Assembly (NCBI GenBank): GCA_027622375.1
Contig: JAQCAB010000008.1
Location: forward strand, 1 to 64,000
DNA from: Bacteroidota bacterium
GTDB lineage: Bacteria; Bacteroidota; Ignavibacteria; UBA10030; UBA8401
Length of the DNA stretch: 64,000 nucleotides
Reading direction: 5' to 3'
In this document: positions 8,949-17,492 of the stretch, piece by piece
Numbering within the stretch: the stretch's first letter is position 1
Layout: each line of letters opens with the position of its first letter
Position numbers and translations under genes: made by a program
The notes under the pieces: model-generated
Told to the model about the DNA's origin: nothing
The model's database searches: none
Seen by the model: only the letters and a program-made list of their open reading frames with translations

Positions 8949-10632
8949 TTAATTTTTCAATCTCAGTTTGCAATGCTTCAAGTTTTATAATTTTTCTTTC
9001 GCCACTTCTTCGTAATTTAATTTCAACTGAATTATTATCTAAATTCCTTTCACCAACAATTATTTGAATTGGGATTCCTAAAAGATCAGCATCTTTAAAT
9101 TTTACACCTGCTGTAACTTGTGAGCGATCATCAAATATTACTGAATACCTTTTTGAAAGTTCTTCATAAATTTTATTACTTGATTCAATAACTTTTTCTG
9201 ACTTCATATTAACTGCAATTAAATGCAAGTCGTATGGTGTTAATGCTTTATTCCAAATTATTCCATTCTCATCATAATTTTGTTCGATGTAACAAGCTGC
9301 AATTCTTTCAATTCCAATTCCGTAACTGCCCATAACAATAGGGTTTTCATTTCCGCTTTCATCTAAATAATTTGCCTTTAATGCTACTGAATATTTTGTT
9401 CCAAGTTTAAAAATATGACCAACTTCAATTCCTTTAATTAACCTTAAAGAATTTCCACAACTTATGCATGGTTCATTTTCTTCAACAACACGAATATCCG
9501 CATAAGCATCAATTCTTGAATCACGAAGTAAATCTACATGCATCAAATGAAAATCATTTAGATTTGCACCTGTAATTACATTTTTGGCATCTCTAAGTTG
9601 ATTATCACAAATCACTTTTACATTTTTTGAAACACCAACTGGACCAAGGGAACCGGTTTCAGCTCCAAAAATTTCTACTAATTCTTCATCTGTTGAAACT
9701 CTGAACTCGGTGCCGAGCAAAGTCAATAATTTTGCTTCGTTAACTTGATCGTTGCCTTGCATTAAAATTAAAATAGGGTTTTTATCAGTTATATAAACAA
9801 CCGACTTTGCACATTGCTCTACCGGGACTTTTAAAAATTGAGCAAGTTGATCAATTGTTTTAACATTCGGTGTAAAAACTTTTTCGGTTTTTGAAGAAAT
9901 ATTTTCAAATTTTATTTTTTGTTTATTGGAAGTTGCAATTTCAAGATTTGATGCATAATTACATTTATCACAAACTACAATTGTATCTTCACCAGCATTA
10001 GACTCAATCATAAATTCTTGCGAACCACTTCCACCCATCGCTCCACTTGAAGCGCCAATTATAAAATATTTTAATCCAGAACGATCATAAATTTTTTTAT
10101 AAGCTTCAGAATGTAAATTGTAACTTGTGTTTAAAGTTTCAAATGAAGTGTCCAAACTATACGAGTCCTTCATAATAAATTGTCTTGAACGAATCACTCC
10201 TGATTTTGGACGAGGTTCATTCCTAAATTTTGTTTGAATTTGATACCAAATTTGTGGCAACTCTTTGTACGAACGAATATGACTTTTTGCGATTGAAGTA
10301 ATTACTTCTTCGTGAGTTGGTGCAAGAATTAACTGACGATTTTTTACATGGAACATTATATCACCAAAAGATTCAACTCTTCCTGTCTCTTGCCAAAGTT
10401 CAATTGGGTTTAATCCCGGAAGATGAAATTCTTGTCCACCAATTGAATTCATTTCCTCACGAATAATATTCATAATTTTTTGAAATACTCGATATCCGAG
10501 TGGAAGAAAAGAATAAATTCCAGCACCGAGAGGTTTAATCATTCCGCTTCTAATCATAAGTTGATGGCTTGGAATAACAGCGTCTGAAGGAATTTCTTTT
10601 ATTGTAGGAAAAAAACTTTTAGAAAATCGCAT
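8941..10632 (-). CDS. proS: Proline-tRNA ligase, bacterial type with editing domain
   Basis: Charges tRNA-Pro. The 563-aa class II enzyme has motif 1 and 2 (TKFRNEPRPKSGVIRSRQFIMKDSYS), a YbaK-like insertion between about 220 and 400 that removes mischarged Ala-tRNA-Pro, motif 3 (GIGIERIAACYIEQ) and an anticodon-binding domain from about 460. The editing domain marks the long bacterial form. tRNA-Arg(CCU) lies 30 bases upstream on the same strand and could share the transcript. Confidence 0.96.
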   Translation of the reverse strand: MRFSKSFFPTIKEIPSDAVIPSHQLMIRSGMIKPLGAGIYSFLPLGYRVFQKIMNIIREEMNSIGGQEFHLPGLNPIELWQETGRVESFGDIMFHVKNRQLILAPTHEEVITSIAKSHIRSYKELPQIWYQIQTKFRNEPRPKSGVIRSRQFIMKDSYSLDTSFETLNTSYNLHSEAYKKIYDRSGLKYFIIGASSGAMGGSGSQEFMIESNAGEDTIVVCDKCNYASNLEIATSNKQKIKFENISSKTEKVFTPNVKTIDQLAQFLKVPVEQCAKSVVYITDKNPILILMQGNDQVNEAKLLTLLGTEFRVSTDEELVEIFGAETGSLGPVGVSKNVKVICDNQLRDAKNVITGANLNDFHLMHVDLLRDSRIDAYADIRVVEENEPCISCGNSLRLIKGIEVGHIFKLGTKYSVALKANYLDESGNENPIVMGSYGIGIERIAACYIEQNYDENGIIWNKALTPYDLHLIAVNMKSEKVIESSNKIYEELSKRYSVIFDDRSQVTAGVKFKDADLLGIPIQIIVGERNLDNNSVEIKLRRSGERKIIKLEALQTEIEKLNE

Positions 10633-10662
10633 TTTAGTTAATAGTTATTAGTTTATTTTACG

Positions 10663-10735
10663 TGTCCTCGGGCAGGCTCGAACTGCCATTAGAAGTTTAG
10701 GAAACTCCGGTTCTATCCAGTTGAACTACGAGGAC
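10663..10735 (-). tRNA. tRNA-Arg(CCU)
   Basis: A 73-nt cloverleaf can be folded by hand. The acceptor stem is GTCCTCG/CGAGGAC, the D arm is GTTC...GAAC, and the anticodon stem GGAGT/ACTTC holds loop TTCCTAA (anticodon CCT at 10701-10699). The T arm is GGCAG-TTCGAGC-CTGCC and the discriminator is A. CCA is not encoded (A is followed by CG). It lies 30 bases upstream of proS on the same strand. Confidence 0.93.
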
Positions 10736-10769
10736 TAATTTCTTAAAAATAGTTAAAAGCAACTGTTAT

Positions 10770-10802
10770 TCAAAAAAAAATCCCGATGCATTATCGGGAT
10801 TT
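10770..10802 (-). terminator. Rho-independent terminator
   Basis: Inverted repeat aaatcccgat/atcgggattt with 5-base loop gcatt, followed on the minus strand by a run of T (eight or more A on the plus strand). It sits just after the T9SS tail relic at 10839, so it is probably the surviving terminator of that lost gene. Confidence 0.8.
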
Positions 10803-10838
10803 ATTGTAAAGTTTAATTAAAGTTTTTAATATATACTT

Positions 10839-10886
10839 TTACTTAACCAACATCATCGTTTTGGTTTGAGTGAATTTATTAAATTT
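10839..10886 (-). pseudogene. Relic of a T9SS cargo gene (last 15 codons)
   Basis: Reads KFNKFTQTKTMMLVK-stop on the minus strand with an in-frame TAA just upstream, so only the extreme C-terminal sorting tail survives. The DNA matches the end of the intact amidase gene (11552-11594) at about 41 of 43 positions. A terminator follows it. The simplest reading is a deletion that removed a T9SS protein gene, or a partial duplication of the amidase end. Confidence 0.7.
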
Positions 10887-10899
10887 TTAAGGAAATTAA

Positions 10900-10923
10900 A
10901 ATCCCCCATTTTTTTGGGGGATT
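10900..10923 (-). terminator. Hairpin terminator after the lipoprotein gene
   Basis: Stem aatccccc/gggggatt with an 8-base loop, 77 bases after the lipoprotein stop. On the minus strand it is followed by TTAATTTCC, a weak T tract. Read on the plus strand, the loop is rich in T. Confidence 0.6.
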
Positions 10924-10999
10924 GATTTTATTTTATTTAATAGCTCACTGAGCTTATTTTAGTTGCAATGCAACTCACAATTTTATTAACGTTCTATAC

Positions 11000-11425
11000 T
11001 TATCTGTTATAAACTAAAGTTAATTCTGGACTACCAGCAGTTTTATCTACAATCGTTAGTGTCCCTCCGCTTACGCTCCCTGTAACCCCTAAATTATTAT
11101 TGTATGACCATTTAGTACCATCCAATTTAAATTCTCTTTGCTCAGTTTCAGTTTGCGTCTGAGAAATGACACCGTTTACTACCATTTGTAGAGTAGTCGA
11201 CACTGTAGCGCTACCAGTGGCGGTAATAATGACACTGCCGGCAGAAACTTGCATTTTTATTATGACACCAGAACTACCATCCTGCAGAACCGTATATGGT
11301 AGCACTGATCCGTTAACTGTTTTAAGGATGTAAGTACCTTCTACTTTATCTATTTCTACTTCGGTTACCTTTTCTGAGCAAGCAAAAAAAACTGCTGCGA
11401 TTACGATTAACAGTGTTTGTTTCAT
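11000..11425 (-). CDS. Small secreted lipoprotein, function unknown
   Basis: The track extends this ORF to 164 aa, but the likely start is ATG 11425 (MKQTLLIVIAAVFFACSEKV). An AAGGAG ribosome site sits about 10 bases upstream. The lipobox VFFA|C is clear, giving a 141-aa precursor. The mature part is rich in Thr, Val, Ser and Gly (GTYILKTVNGSVLP, TGSVSGGTLTIVDK) and looks like a small beta-barrel or lipocalin-like fold; I do not recognise a family. Two sampled 60-base blocks are 40% and 47% G+C against about 27-30% in the neighbours, which suggests recent transfer. It is surface- or membrane-anchored by inference. Confidence 0.8.
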   Translation of the reverse strand: MKQTLLIVIAAVFFACSEKVTEVEIDKVEGTYILKTVNGSVLPYTVLQDGSSGVIIKMQVSAGSVIITATGSATVSTTLQMVVNGVISQTQTETEQREFKLDGTKWSYNNNLGVTGSVSGGTLTIVDKTAGSPELTLVYNR

Positions 11426-11551
11426 TTTTTTTATCTCCTTATTGGTTAATAGATATTGTTCAAAGGACTTAAGATAACTTATTAACAATGTCAAGTTTTA
11501 TTCTGTAATATTTTCATCAAGCCTTTTTGAAATTTCTATTTCTTTTATTAA

Positions 11552-13171
11552 TTACTTAACCAACATCATCTTTTTGGTTTGAGTGAATATATTATTTGGA
11601 TTGGTAACATCTACTGCTTCAATCTTGTAAAAATATAATCCTGTTGGTTTATTTAATGCATTCCAATTTACTTCATAAAAACTTGCATTTAATCTTTCAT
11701 TCACAACTTCATCAACTTGTTGACCGAGAGAATTAAATATTGTTATTCTTACATTCGATTCATTCGGTATTCCAAATCTTATAACTGTAGTTGGGTTAAA
11801 TGGATTTGGGTAATTCTGATTTAATACAAATTTTAACGGAATACTATTATCAAGTTTTACAAAATCAGGTTGAGATACTGTTCTAAATTTTATTATGAAA
11901 GCATCTCCCGCTACACCATCCCCGTTTCCATCAATTGCAATTCCGATTTTGGAGCGTGCGGAAGAATCAATTTTAATTATAAAATTAGTGCTGTATGGTA
12001 ATTTATCATTTGCACGGAAAACAAAAGTTTTGTTTCCATTAGTCCATTGAGTTGTAACTGCTAAATTCGGAGAAATTGAAAATGCATTTTTTACGGAAGT
12101 TGTATCCATTTCTTTTGAAAATATTACGCCCATAACAGCAGTTACACTTACAGATGTATCACCATTTTTAGGACTTGAATAAGTTATTGATGGTGGAGTA
12201 AAAGATGGCAATATTTTATCTAAAAATTTTAAATCTGATTTTGCTAAATCATGAGAGACTGTATCTTTTTTGCCTCCACCTAAATCAAAAACCAATTTGT
12301 AATTTCCATGAAAAAGTGAATCAAATAAAAAATATCCATTATTAAAATTATCTGTGAGATACTTTTTATTTTGTGGTAATAATTCAACTAAAGTAGAATT
12401 TTGTGGCTTCGATGTTTCCTCACTTGTCAAAACACCTGCAATTGTTGATAATGTATCAAATGGAACTCCATAATACTCCAAAAACCCATCTGCAATTCCG
12501 TATGCTTCCATTCTGCAATAATGTAAATTTAAAAGTCTTCTTGTTTCGGGATAAAAATCATGAAAAGAACCTTCCGAGAGTTGCCCCGGCATCAACAATC
12601 CTTTTAAAACTCCTAAATTAAATCCACCATTTGTTCCACCGTAAAAAGTGTAATCAGTTCTAACTCCATAAGGAGAGGTTCGATTTCTTTTTCTAATATG
12701 ATTATACATTTTGGTTGACATTGTAACTGCTTCGGGGAATTCTGCTTGGCGAGTTGTAATATTTTCTTTAACAAGAATCAAAGTATAATTTGTAGAAGTA
12801 TTTGTTCCGCCAGTTGCATTGCTATGAATCGAATGAAACCAATTTACATTATTTGAATTTGCGACAGTGTATCTTGCCGAGAGACTTGGTTCTTGATTGT
12901 CGTCAGGATAATAATTTGTATATCGAGTTAAAAAGATTGTTGCTCCCCATGATTCCAATATTTTTTTAAGCGATAAAGCTTTTTGAAAGTTCCCTTCAGA
13001 TTCCCAAAATATTATTCCAGGATCGGGTTCAATTCTACGATCGTTTGCCGGATTATTACCACCATGACCGGGATCGATACAAAATTTTAAACCACTTAAA
13101 TTTGTTCTTTGAGAATAATTAATTTGGGTAAAAAGAAAAATTAAAATTAAAACTTTTATACTTTTCATCAT
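11552..13171 (-). CDS. Secreted N-acetylmuramoyl-L-alanine amidase with Ig-like domain and T9SS tail
   Basis: Cuts the amide between MurNAc and L-Ala in peptidoglycan. Signal peptide at 1-20 (KVLILIFLFTQINYS). The Amidase_3 domain (about 28-235) has its zinc ligands in DPGHGG, WESEGN and FHSIHSN. A Big_5/Ig-like module follows at about 325-425 (SPKNGDTSVSVTAVMGVIFSK). The C-terminal T9SS type A sorting domain covers about 445-539 (NQNYPNPFNPTTVIRF ... KKMMLVK). This sends it to the cell surface or outside, so it may act on other cells' walls or in wall remodelling (inference). Its start overlaps the upstream beta-propeller gene stop as ATGA. Confidence 0.9.
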   Translation of the reverse strand: MMKSIKVLILIFLFTQINYSQRTNLSGLKFCIDPGHGGNNPANDRRIEPDPGIIFWESEGNFQKALSLKKILESWGATIFLTRYTNYYPDDNQEPSLSARYTVANSNNVNWFHSIHSNATGGTNTSTNYTLILVKENITTRQAEFPEAVTMSTKMYNHIRKRNRTSPYGVRTDYTFYGGTNGGFNLGVLKGLLMPGQLSEGSFHDFYPETRRLLNLHYCRMEAYGIADGFLEYYGVPFDTLSTIAGVLTSEETSKPQNSTLVELLPQNKKYLTDNFNNGYFLFDSLFHGNYKLVFDLGGGKKDTVSHDLAKSDLKFLDKILPSFTPPSITYSSPKNGDTSVSVTAVMGVIFSKEMDTTSVKNAFSISPNLAVTTQWTNGNKTFVFRANDKLPYSTNFIIKIDSSARSKIGIAIDGNGDGVAGDAFIIKFRTVSQPDFVKLDNSIPLKFVLNQNYPNPFNPTTVIRFGIPNESNVRITIFNSLGQQVDEVVNERLNASFYEVNWNALNKPTGLYFYKIEAVDVTNPNNIFTQTKKMMLVK

Positions 13172-14067
13172 TCTTCAATTTCATAATCAAACAAAATTAT
13201 TTTACCCTCTTTTGTGTGGCAAACTATTTGATTTTGTGTTTTTGAAGTTTCAGGAAATAATTCAATTTCTGTTGAATTTGTTAGTTGTATTTTTTTATTT
13301 CCATCAATTGAAAGTGCATAAAGTTCAGATTTTATTATCTCTTTATCTGAATCTGATTCTTTATGGCAAATAATCCACTTTCCATCTTTTGTCCAACTCG
13401 GTGAATCGTAATATCCAAGTTTTTGAATAATCTTACCGTTTAAATCAAAAATTATGATCCCCTCAGACAACTCATATGCAACTAATAATTTTTTGTTTGG
13501 AGAAAGTTTTGGCCAAATGTATCTACCATCTTTAATTGGATCGACAGTTTTAGTTTTTCCGTTTTGATAAATTTGAATTCTTTCATCAACTATCCCTTTT
13601 AAAATTACTTCATTCGATGTTAATCCAGTAATATTCAATTCCTTTTTTATTTTAGTTGATAATAGTTTGAAGTTGGGTAATTCGAGTTCTTCTCCGAATT
13701 CAACTAAAGTTGATTTTTGATTTTCTAGATTTGTAATAAAATTTTCTTGAATTCTATTATTTCCATTCCAAGTAGTTTTACGATATGCAACATATTTATC
13801 ATCATCAGAAATGGAAAAACCAAAACCAAGCAACTCTCCATCAACTAATTGTGAAACTTTTTGAGTATTTAATTTTAACTTATAAATATTAGAATAATCA
13901 AGAGTTGTAAAAAGTATTTTGTTTCCGGAATTAGAAAAAACTGGATAACCGAATTCTATAGTATCATTTTGAGCAATTATAATTTTAGAAGTAATTTTAA
14001 TTTGCGCATTAATATTTTGTATTAATGTTGAACCAAATATTAAAAGATAAAATAAATTTTTAATCAT
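13168..14067 (-). CDS. Exported WD40-like/TolB-type beta-propeller protein
   Basis: A 299-aa protein with an N-terminal signal peptide (NLFYLLIFGSTLIQNINA). It carries repeats of the PD40/TolB kind: FGYPVFSNSGNKILFTT, GFSISDDDKYVAYRK, IWPKLSPNKKLLVAYE, SPSWTKDGKWIICHKE and LFPETSKTQNQIVCHT. Such propellers usually mediate protein contacts in the periplasm. It overlaps the amidase start by 4 bases (ATGA), so the two are co-translated and may act together. No T9SS tail, so it is probably periplasmic. The exact role is unknown. Confidence 0.75.
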   Translation of the reverse strand: MIKNLFYLLIFGSTLIQNINAQIKITSKIIIAQNDTIEFGYPVFSNSGNKILFTTLDYSNIYKLKLNTQKVSQLVDGELLGFGFSISDDDKYVAYRKTTWNGNNRIQENFITNLENQKSTLVEFGEELELPNFKLLSTKIKKELNITGLTSNEVILKGIVDERIQIYQNGKTKTVDPIKDGRYIWPKLSPNKKLLVAYELSEGIIIFDLNGKIIQKLGYYDSPSWTKDGKWIICHKESDSDKEIIKSELYALSIDGNKKIQLTNSTEIELFPETSKTQNQIVCHTKEGKIILFDYEIEE

Positions 14068-14101
14068 TTATAAATTTACAATTTTAAAAAAAATAAAACA
14101 A

Positions 14102-14132
14102 TTTGCTGATAAAATTTTCGTTCGTATATTTA
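14102..14132 (+). promoter_or_regulatory. Candidate Bacteroidota-type promoter for tRNA-Ala
   Basis: TTTG (14102-14105), 19-base spacer, then TATATTTA (14125-14132), matching TTTG-N19-TAnnTTT(G) except for the last base. It ends 9 bases before the tRNA, the right distance for transcription to begin near the mature 5' end. Based on pattern only. Confidence 0.45.
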
Positions 14133-14141
14133 CAAACTAAT

Positions 14142-14214
14142 GGGCCGTTAGCTCAGCTGGGAGAGCACCACAATGGCATTGTGGGGGTCAGCGGTTCGAT
14201 CCCGCTACGGTCCA
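14142..14214 (+). tRNA. tRNA-Ala(GGC)
   Basis: A 73-nt cloverleaf: acceptor GGGCCGT/ACGGTCC including the G3:U70 pair that identifies alanine tRNAs, and D arm GCTC...GAGC. The anticodon stem CCACA/TGTGG holds loop ATGGCAT (anticodon GGC), the T arm is GCGG-TTCGATC-CCGC, and the discriminator is A. CCA is not encoded (A then CT). Confidence 0.95.
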
Positions 14215-14309
14215 CTTCTTTTAGTTGTCTAAAATATACATTATTAAGCAAAGTAGTTCAAAAGATTTACGAAATTACATTTATAAATTTTAACAATTAT
14301 CAATAATTA

Positions 14310-15476
14310 ATGATTTCTAAAATAATTTTATCTGCGTTACTTTTATTCCCTCATTTTTTATTTTCGCAAATTAAATGTGATACACTTTTAAATTTAATTG
14401 CTGCAGATGGCGTTGAACATATTCGTGCCAAAATTAATGATCGACATATTGTTAATTTAATATCTATAAATTTATTAAAACAAGATTTACAGCTACAAAC
14501 ATACCGAGCTGATTCTTTACAGAGAACTTCATCACAAGTAATTTTAAATGAGGAAAAACAAAATCACGTTATTGCAGCACTAAATGGTGATTTTTTCAGT
14601 TTCCAAACTGGATTTCCATTAAATGCACATCTGCAAAATGGCCTACCAATTTATTTTCCAAATTTTATACGAACTCAACTTTTAATTTCAGATAACAATA
14701 AACCATTTTTTGAGAATTCTAAATTAGAGATTCTCGGAATTATTAAAACAGACACATTTGAAATTGATGGAGTAAATAAATTAACAGTTGGAAATAAAAT
14801 TAAACTTTATAACAAATTTGGCGCTTTGCACAAAATTAAAAGCTCAAATAATTTAATTGGTTTCAATTTATTAAATCAACCAAAAAGTTTAGACGACACA
14901 TTATTTCTTTTTCCAAATAAATTATCTGCAAATATATTTCCTATTAATTATGATTATTTAGTAGCAATTCCTGAAAATAAATTATCACAAACCAATTTAA
15001 ATTTAGAAGATACTTTAAAAGTAATATTTAAATTAACTCCACAAATTAATAACGTCAAAAATATTATTAGCGGGTTTGGACATTTACTAAAAGACAATGC
15101 CATTCTTGAAGATAGTTGGCAGAAAGATAACATTCCGAAATCTTTTAAGGAAACTGAACACCCACGCACTTTAATTGGTTTTAATTCAGACACAACTAAA
15201 TTTTATTTTATTGTTGCTGATGGAAGACAAACAACAAGCACAGGTATGAGTTTTAAAACTATGGTTGAAGTTTTGCAGTTTTGGGAAATTACAAATGCAT
15301 TAAATCTGGATGGCGGCGGATCATCAACAATGGTTATTCATAATAAAATTGTAAACTCGCCATCAGATATTTCAGGAGAAAGAAGTGTTGCTAATTCATT
15401 GCAATTAATTAGTAAAGCACCACTTAAAAAATTTATTTTGGATAGAAAAAATTATTTGAGATTATTTCCAAATTAA
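14310..15476 (+). CDS. Phosphodiester glycosidase (NAGPA-like) family protein, exported
   Basis: A 388-aa protein with a signal peptide (MISKIILSALLLFPHFLFSQ). The C-terminal half matches the family named after eukaryotic N-acetylglucosamine-1-phosphodiester alpha-N-acetylglucosaminidase: HPRTLIGFNSDTTKFYFIVADGRQ, MSFKTMVEVLQFWEITNALNLDGGGSSTMVI. The N-terminal part carries AALNGDFFSFQTG, the usual first motif. Related bacterial proteins act on glycan phosphodiesters in envelope polymers; the substrate here is not known. It converges on the ctlX-like gene with only 2 bases between the stops. Confidence 0.85.
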   Translation: MISKIILSALLLFPHFLFSQIKCDTLLNLIAADGVEHIRAKINDRHIVNLISINLLKQDLQLQTYRADSLQRTSSQVILNEEKQNHVIAALNGDFFSFQTGFPLNAHLQNGLPIYFPNFIRTQLLISDNNKPFFENSKLEILGIIKTDTFEIDGVNKLTVGNKIKLYNKFGALHKIKSSNNLIGFNLLNQPKSLDDTLFLFPNKLSANIFPINYDYLVAIPENKLSQTNLNLEDTLKVIFKLTPQINNVKNIISGFGHLLKDNAILEDSWQKDNIPKSFKETEHPRTLIGFNSDTTKFYFIVADGRQTTSTGMSFKTMVEVLQFWEITNALNLDGGGSSTMVIHNKIVNSPSDISGERSVANSLQLISKAPLKKFILDRKNYLRLFPN

Positions 15477-15478
15477 TT

Positions 15479-16390
15479 TTATTTCGGTTCTAAAAATATT
15501 TCTGCAATCATACATCGAGCGCTACCACCACCAATTTTTTCGATAATTGGAATTTCGAATGGAAGTAAATCTACAAACGGTTCCATTTTATTTTTTTGCT
15601 CGTTTGTAAATTGTTTAAATGCTGTTTGAGATAATACAAGTATATTTTTTTCTGATTTTCTTTTTAATTCCAACAAGTTGCCTGCAAAATTATTCATTTG
15701 TTCGTTTGTTATATTTATAATTTCCTTTCCACTACTTTTCAATTTTTGAAGTACAATATTCTTCTCATCCAAGTCTTTAATTGAATCTAAGTTTATTACA
15801 ACAAACTTTTCACAAATTGACATCATTACATTTGTATGGTAAATTTCCTTTCCATTTTGTGAATATGCTTTAAAATATATTGCTTCATAATTAAGTAATT
15901 CACAAAGTCTAAAAAATAATTCTTTACTTGTTCTTGGAGATGAACATGCGAAAGCAATTTTATTTATTCTATCAAAAACCACACTCCCTGTTCCTTCTAA
16001 AAATTTATTTTGGTTTTCAAATTCTGATAAATCAATTAACTGGTTAACATTAAATTTACTTTTTAATTTTTCTAATAAATCTATTCTTCTTTCAATTCTT
16101 CTATTTTCAGCACACATCGGATAAGTTATTATTTTTCCATCTTGATGTGTTGTAACCCAATTATTTGGGAATACTGCATCAGGTTTTATTGGATAGTCTG
16201 TATCATCCTCAACAATTACATTTATTCCATTTATTTTAAGTTTTACAACTAAATTATCAAATTCATTTAAAGCTACTTGATTTAGATTTTCTTTTTCAAT
16301 TTCAGTTTGAAATACATTGGATGCAGCAGTTTGAAAATTATATAAAAAATTTTTCGGCCTTATTAATAAAACAGTATCCGTTGTTTGCAT
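15479..16390 (-). CDS. CtlX-like guanidino-modifying hydrolase (arginine deiminase superfamily)
   Basis: A 303-aa amidinotransferase/deiminase-fold enzyme. The start TVLLIRPKNFLYNFQTAASN, an acidic loop (VIVEDDTDYPIKPDAVFPNNW), the histidine in YHTNVMMSI and the nucleophilic cysteine in GGGSARCMIAEIF are all in the expected order. It matches the group annotated as citrulline-utilisation hydrolase CtlX. No arginine or citrulline genes are nearby in the window, so the substrate is uncertain. Cytoplasmic, no signal. Confidence 0.82.
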   Translation of the reverse strand: MQTTDTVLLIRPKNFLYNFQTAASNVFQTEIEKENLNQVALNEFDNLVVKLKINGINVIVEDDTDYPIKPDAVFPNNWVTTHQDGKIITYPMCAENRRIERRIDLLEKLKSKFNVNQLIDLSEFENQNKFLEGTGSVVFDRINKIAFACSSPRTSKELFFRLCELLNYEAIYFKAYSQNGKEIYHTNVMMSICEKFVVINLDSIKDLDEKNIVLQKLKSSGKEIINITNEQMNNFAGNLLELKRKSEKNILVLSQTAFKQFTNEQKNKMEPFVDLLPFEIPIIEKIGGGSARCMIAEIFLEPK

Positions 16391-16449
16391 TATTAATTTC
16401 TAGATTTTATAAATGATAGAAATAACTCTTAAAAAATTTATATCACGAC

Positions 16450-16480
16450 TTTGATATAAATTTTTTATTAACTATAATTA
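16450..16480 (+). promoter_or_regulatory. Candidate promoter for the NTF2-like gene
   Basis: TTTG (16450-16453), 19-base spacer, then TATAATTA (16473-16480). The spacing is the same as in the tRNA-Ala candidate, with a weaker downstream box. A strong ribosome site AAAGGAG follows at 16490-16496. Confidence 0.35.
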
Positions 16481-16501
16481 ATTTCATTAAAAGGAGAAAC
16501 T

Positions 16502-17467
16502 ATGAAAAAACTATTTACAACACTATTGTTATTTTGTTTAATTACAGGTGTTAATGCCCAAAAAAATCTAAATGGGAAAATTTATGACAAGCACCCTACC
16601 ATTGATATTGCTGAAAAATTCTTACAATCTTATGTTAAAGGAGATGCAGAAGCAATTACTAAATTAACAACTGATGATTTTAAAGCCTACAATACTTTGA
16701 GCACAAATTGGGATTATAAAGGACTAGATTTAAAAGCATTTATTCAAAATTCCCAGTACTGGGCAAATAATTTTACTAATTTCTCTATTAAAAAAAGAGG
16801 TGCCTCATACCCTGATGCATTAGAATATAAAAAAGATGGTATTTGGGTAAATTCATTTAATATTTTTTATGGAATAAACAAAAAAACTGGTTTTAAAGTA
16901 GAAACTCCTTATGATTGTTCATTTGTTTTTAATGCAGACGGTACAAAAATAAAAACAATGCATTTTTATATAAATACAGCAATGTTAAATAAAAATGCTG
17001 AATCAGATCAAACATTAACCAATGGTATATTATATAAGCAACACCCAAATATTGTAAAAGTTAGGAAAATGGTTTCTAATATGGCATTAGGTAGAGTAGT
17101 AGAAATGTATGCAGATTTTACGCCTGATGCAGAATTTGCTGACATTAACTATCCTTATGATACTTTATTTCCAAAAGTCAAAAAAAGTATTGAAGACAGA
17201 AAAAAAGACTTGGCGCCTTTTTTTGAAAATATTGAAATTCAAGGTATAGACGAAATAGGCTATCCCGATATGTTGGATCATGAAGGACCAGGTTCTGTGG
17301 TAGATTCTTGGTGGTCAATGCGCTTAATAAATAAAAAGACAAAGAAGGCATTTAAGATATTGTTAGTATATATGCACACATTTAATGCTGATGGAAAAAT
17401 TGAACAAGAAATGGCATTTTATAATGGAAGTCAGATTGCAGATTCTTATATAGAAAAGAAAAAATAA
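16502..17467 (+). CDS. Secreted tandem NTF2/SnoaL-like protein, function unknown
   Basis: A 321-aa protein with a signal peptide (MKKLFTTLLLFCLITGVNAQ). Two similar halves can be seen. The first (about 21-160) begins NGKIYDKHPTIDIAEKFL and the second (about 165-318) begins NGILYKQHPNIVKVRKMV. Each contains the cone-fold features of SnoaL/NTF2-like proteins (VKGDAEAITKLTTDDFKAY, ALGRVVEMYADFTPDAEF) and an ending of the type FNADGKIEQEMAFYN. The family covers enzymes and binding proteins, so no reaction is assigned. It is a single-gene unit with its own candidate promoter, strong ribosome site and terminator, pointing the opposite way from both neighbours. Confidence 0.8.
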   Translation: MKKLFTTLLLFCLITGVNAQKNLNGKIYDKHPTIDIAEKFLQSYVKGDAEAITKLTTDDFKAYNTLSTNWDYKGLDLKAFIQNSQYWANNFTNFSIKKRGASYPDALEYKKDGIWVNSFNIFYGINKKTGFKVETPYDCSFVFNADGTKIKTMHFYINTAMLNKNAESDQTLTNGILYKQHPNIVKVRKMVSNMALGRVVEMYADFTPDAEFADINYPYDTLFPKVKKSIEDRKKDLAPFFENIEIQGIDEIGYPDMLDHEGPGSVVDSWWSMRLINKKTKKAFKILLVYMHTFNADGKIEQEMAFYNGSQIADSYIEKKK

Positions 17468-17492
17468 ATACATTAAGCATATTTTATTAATT

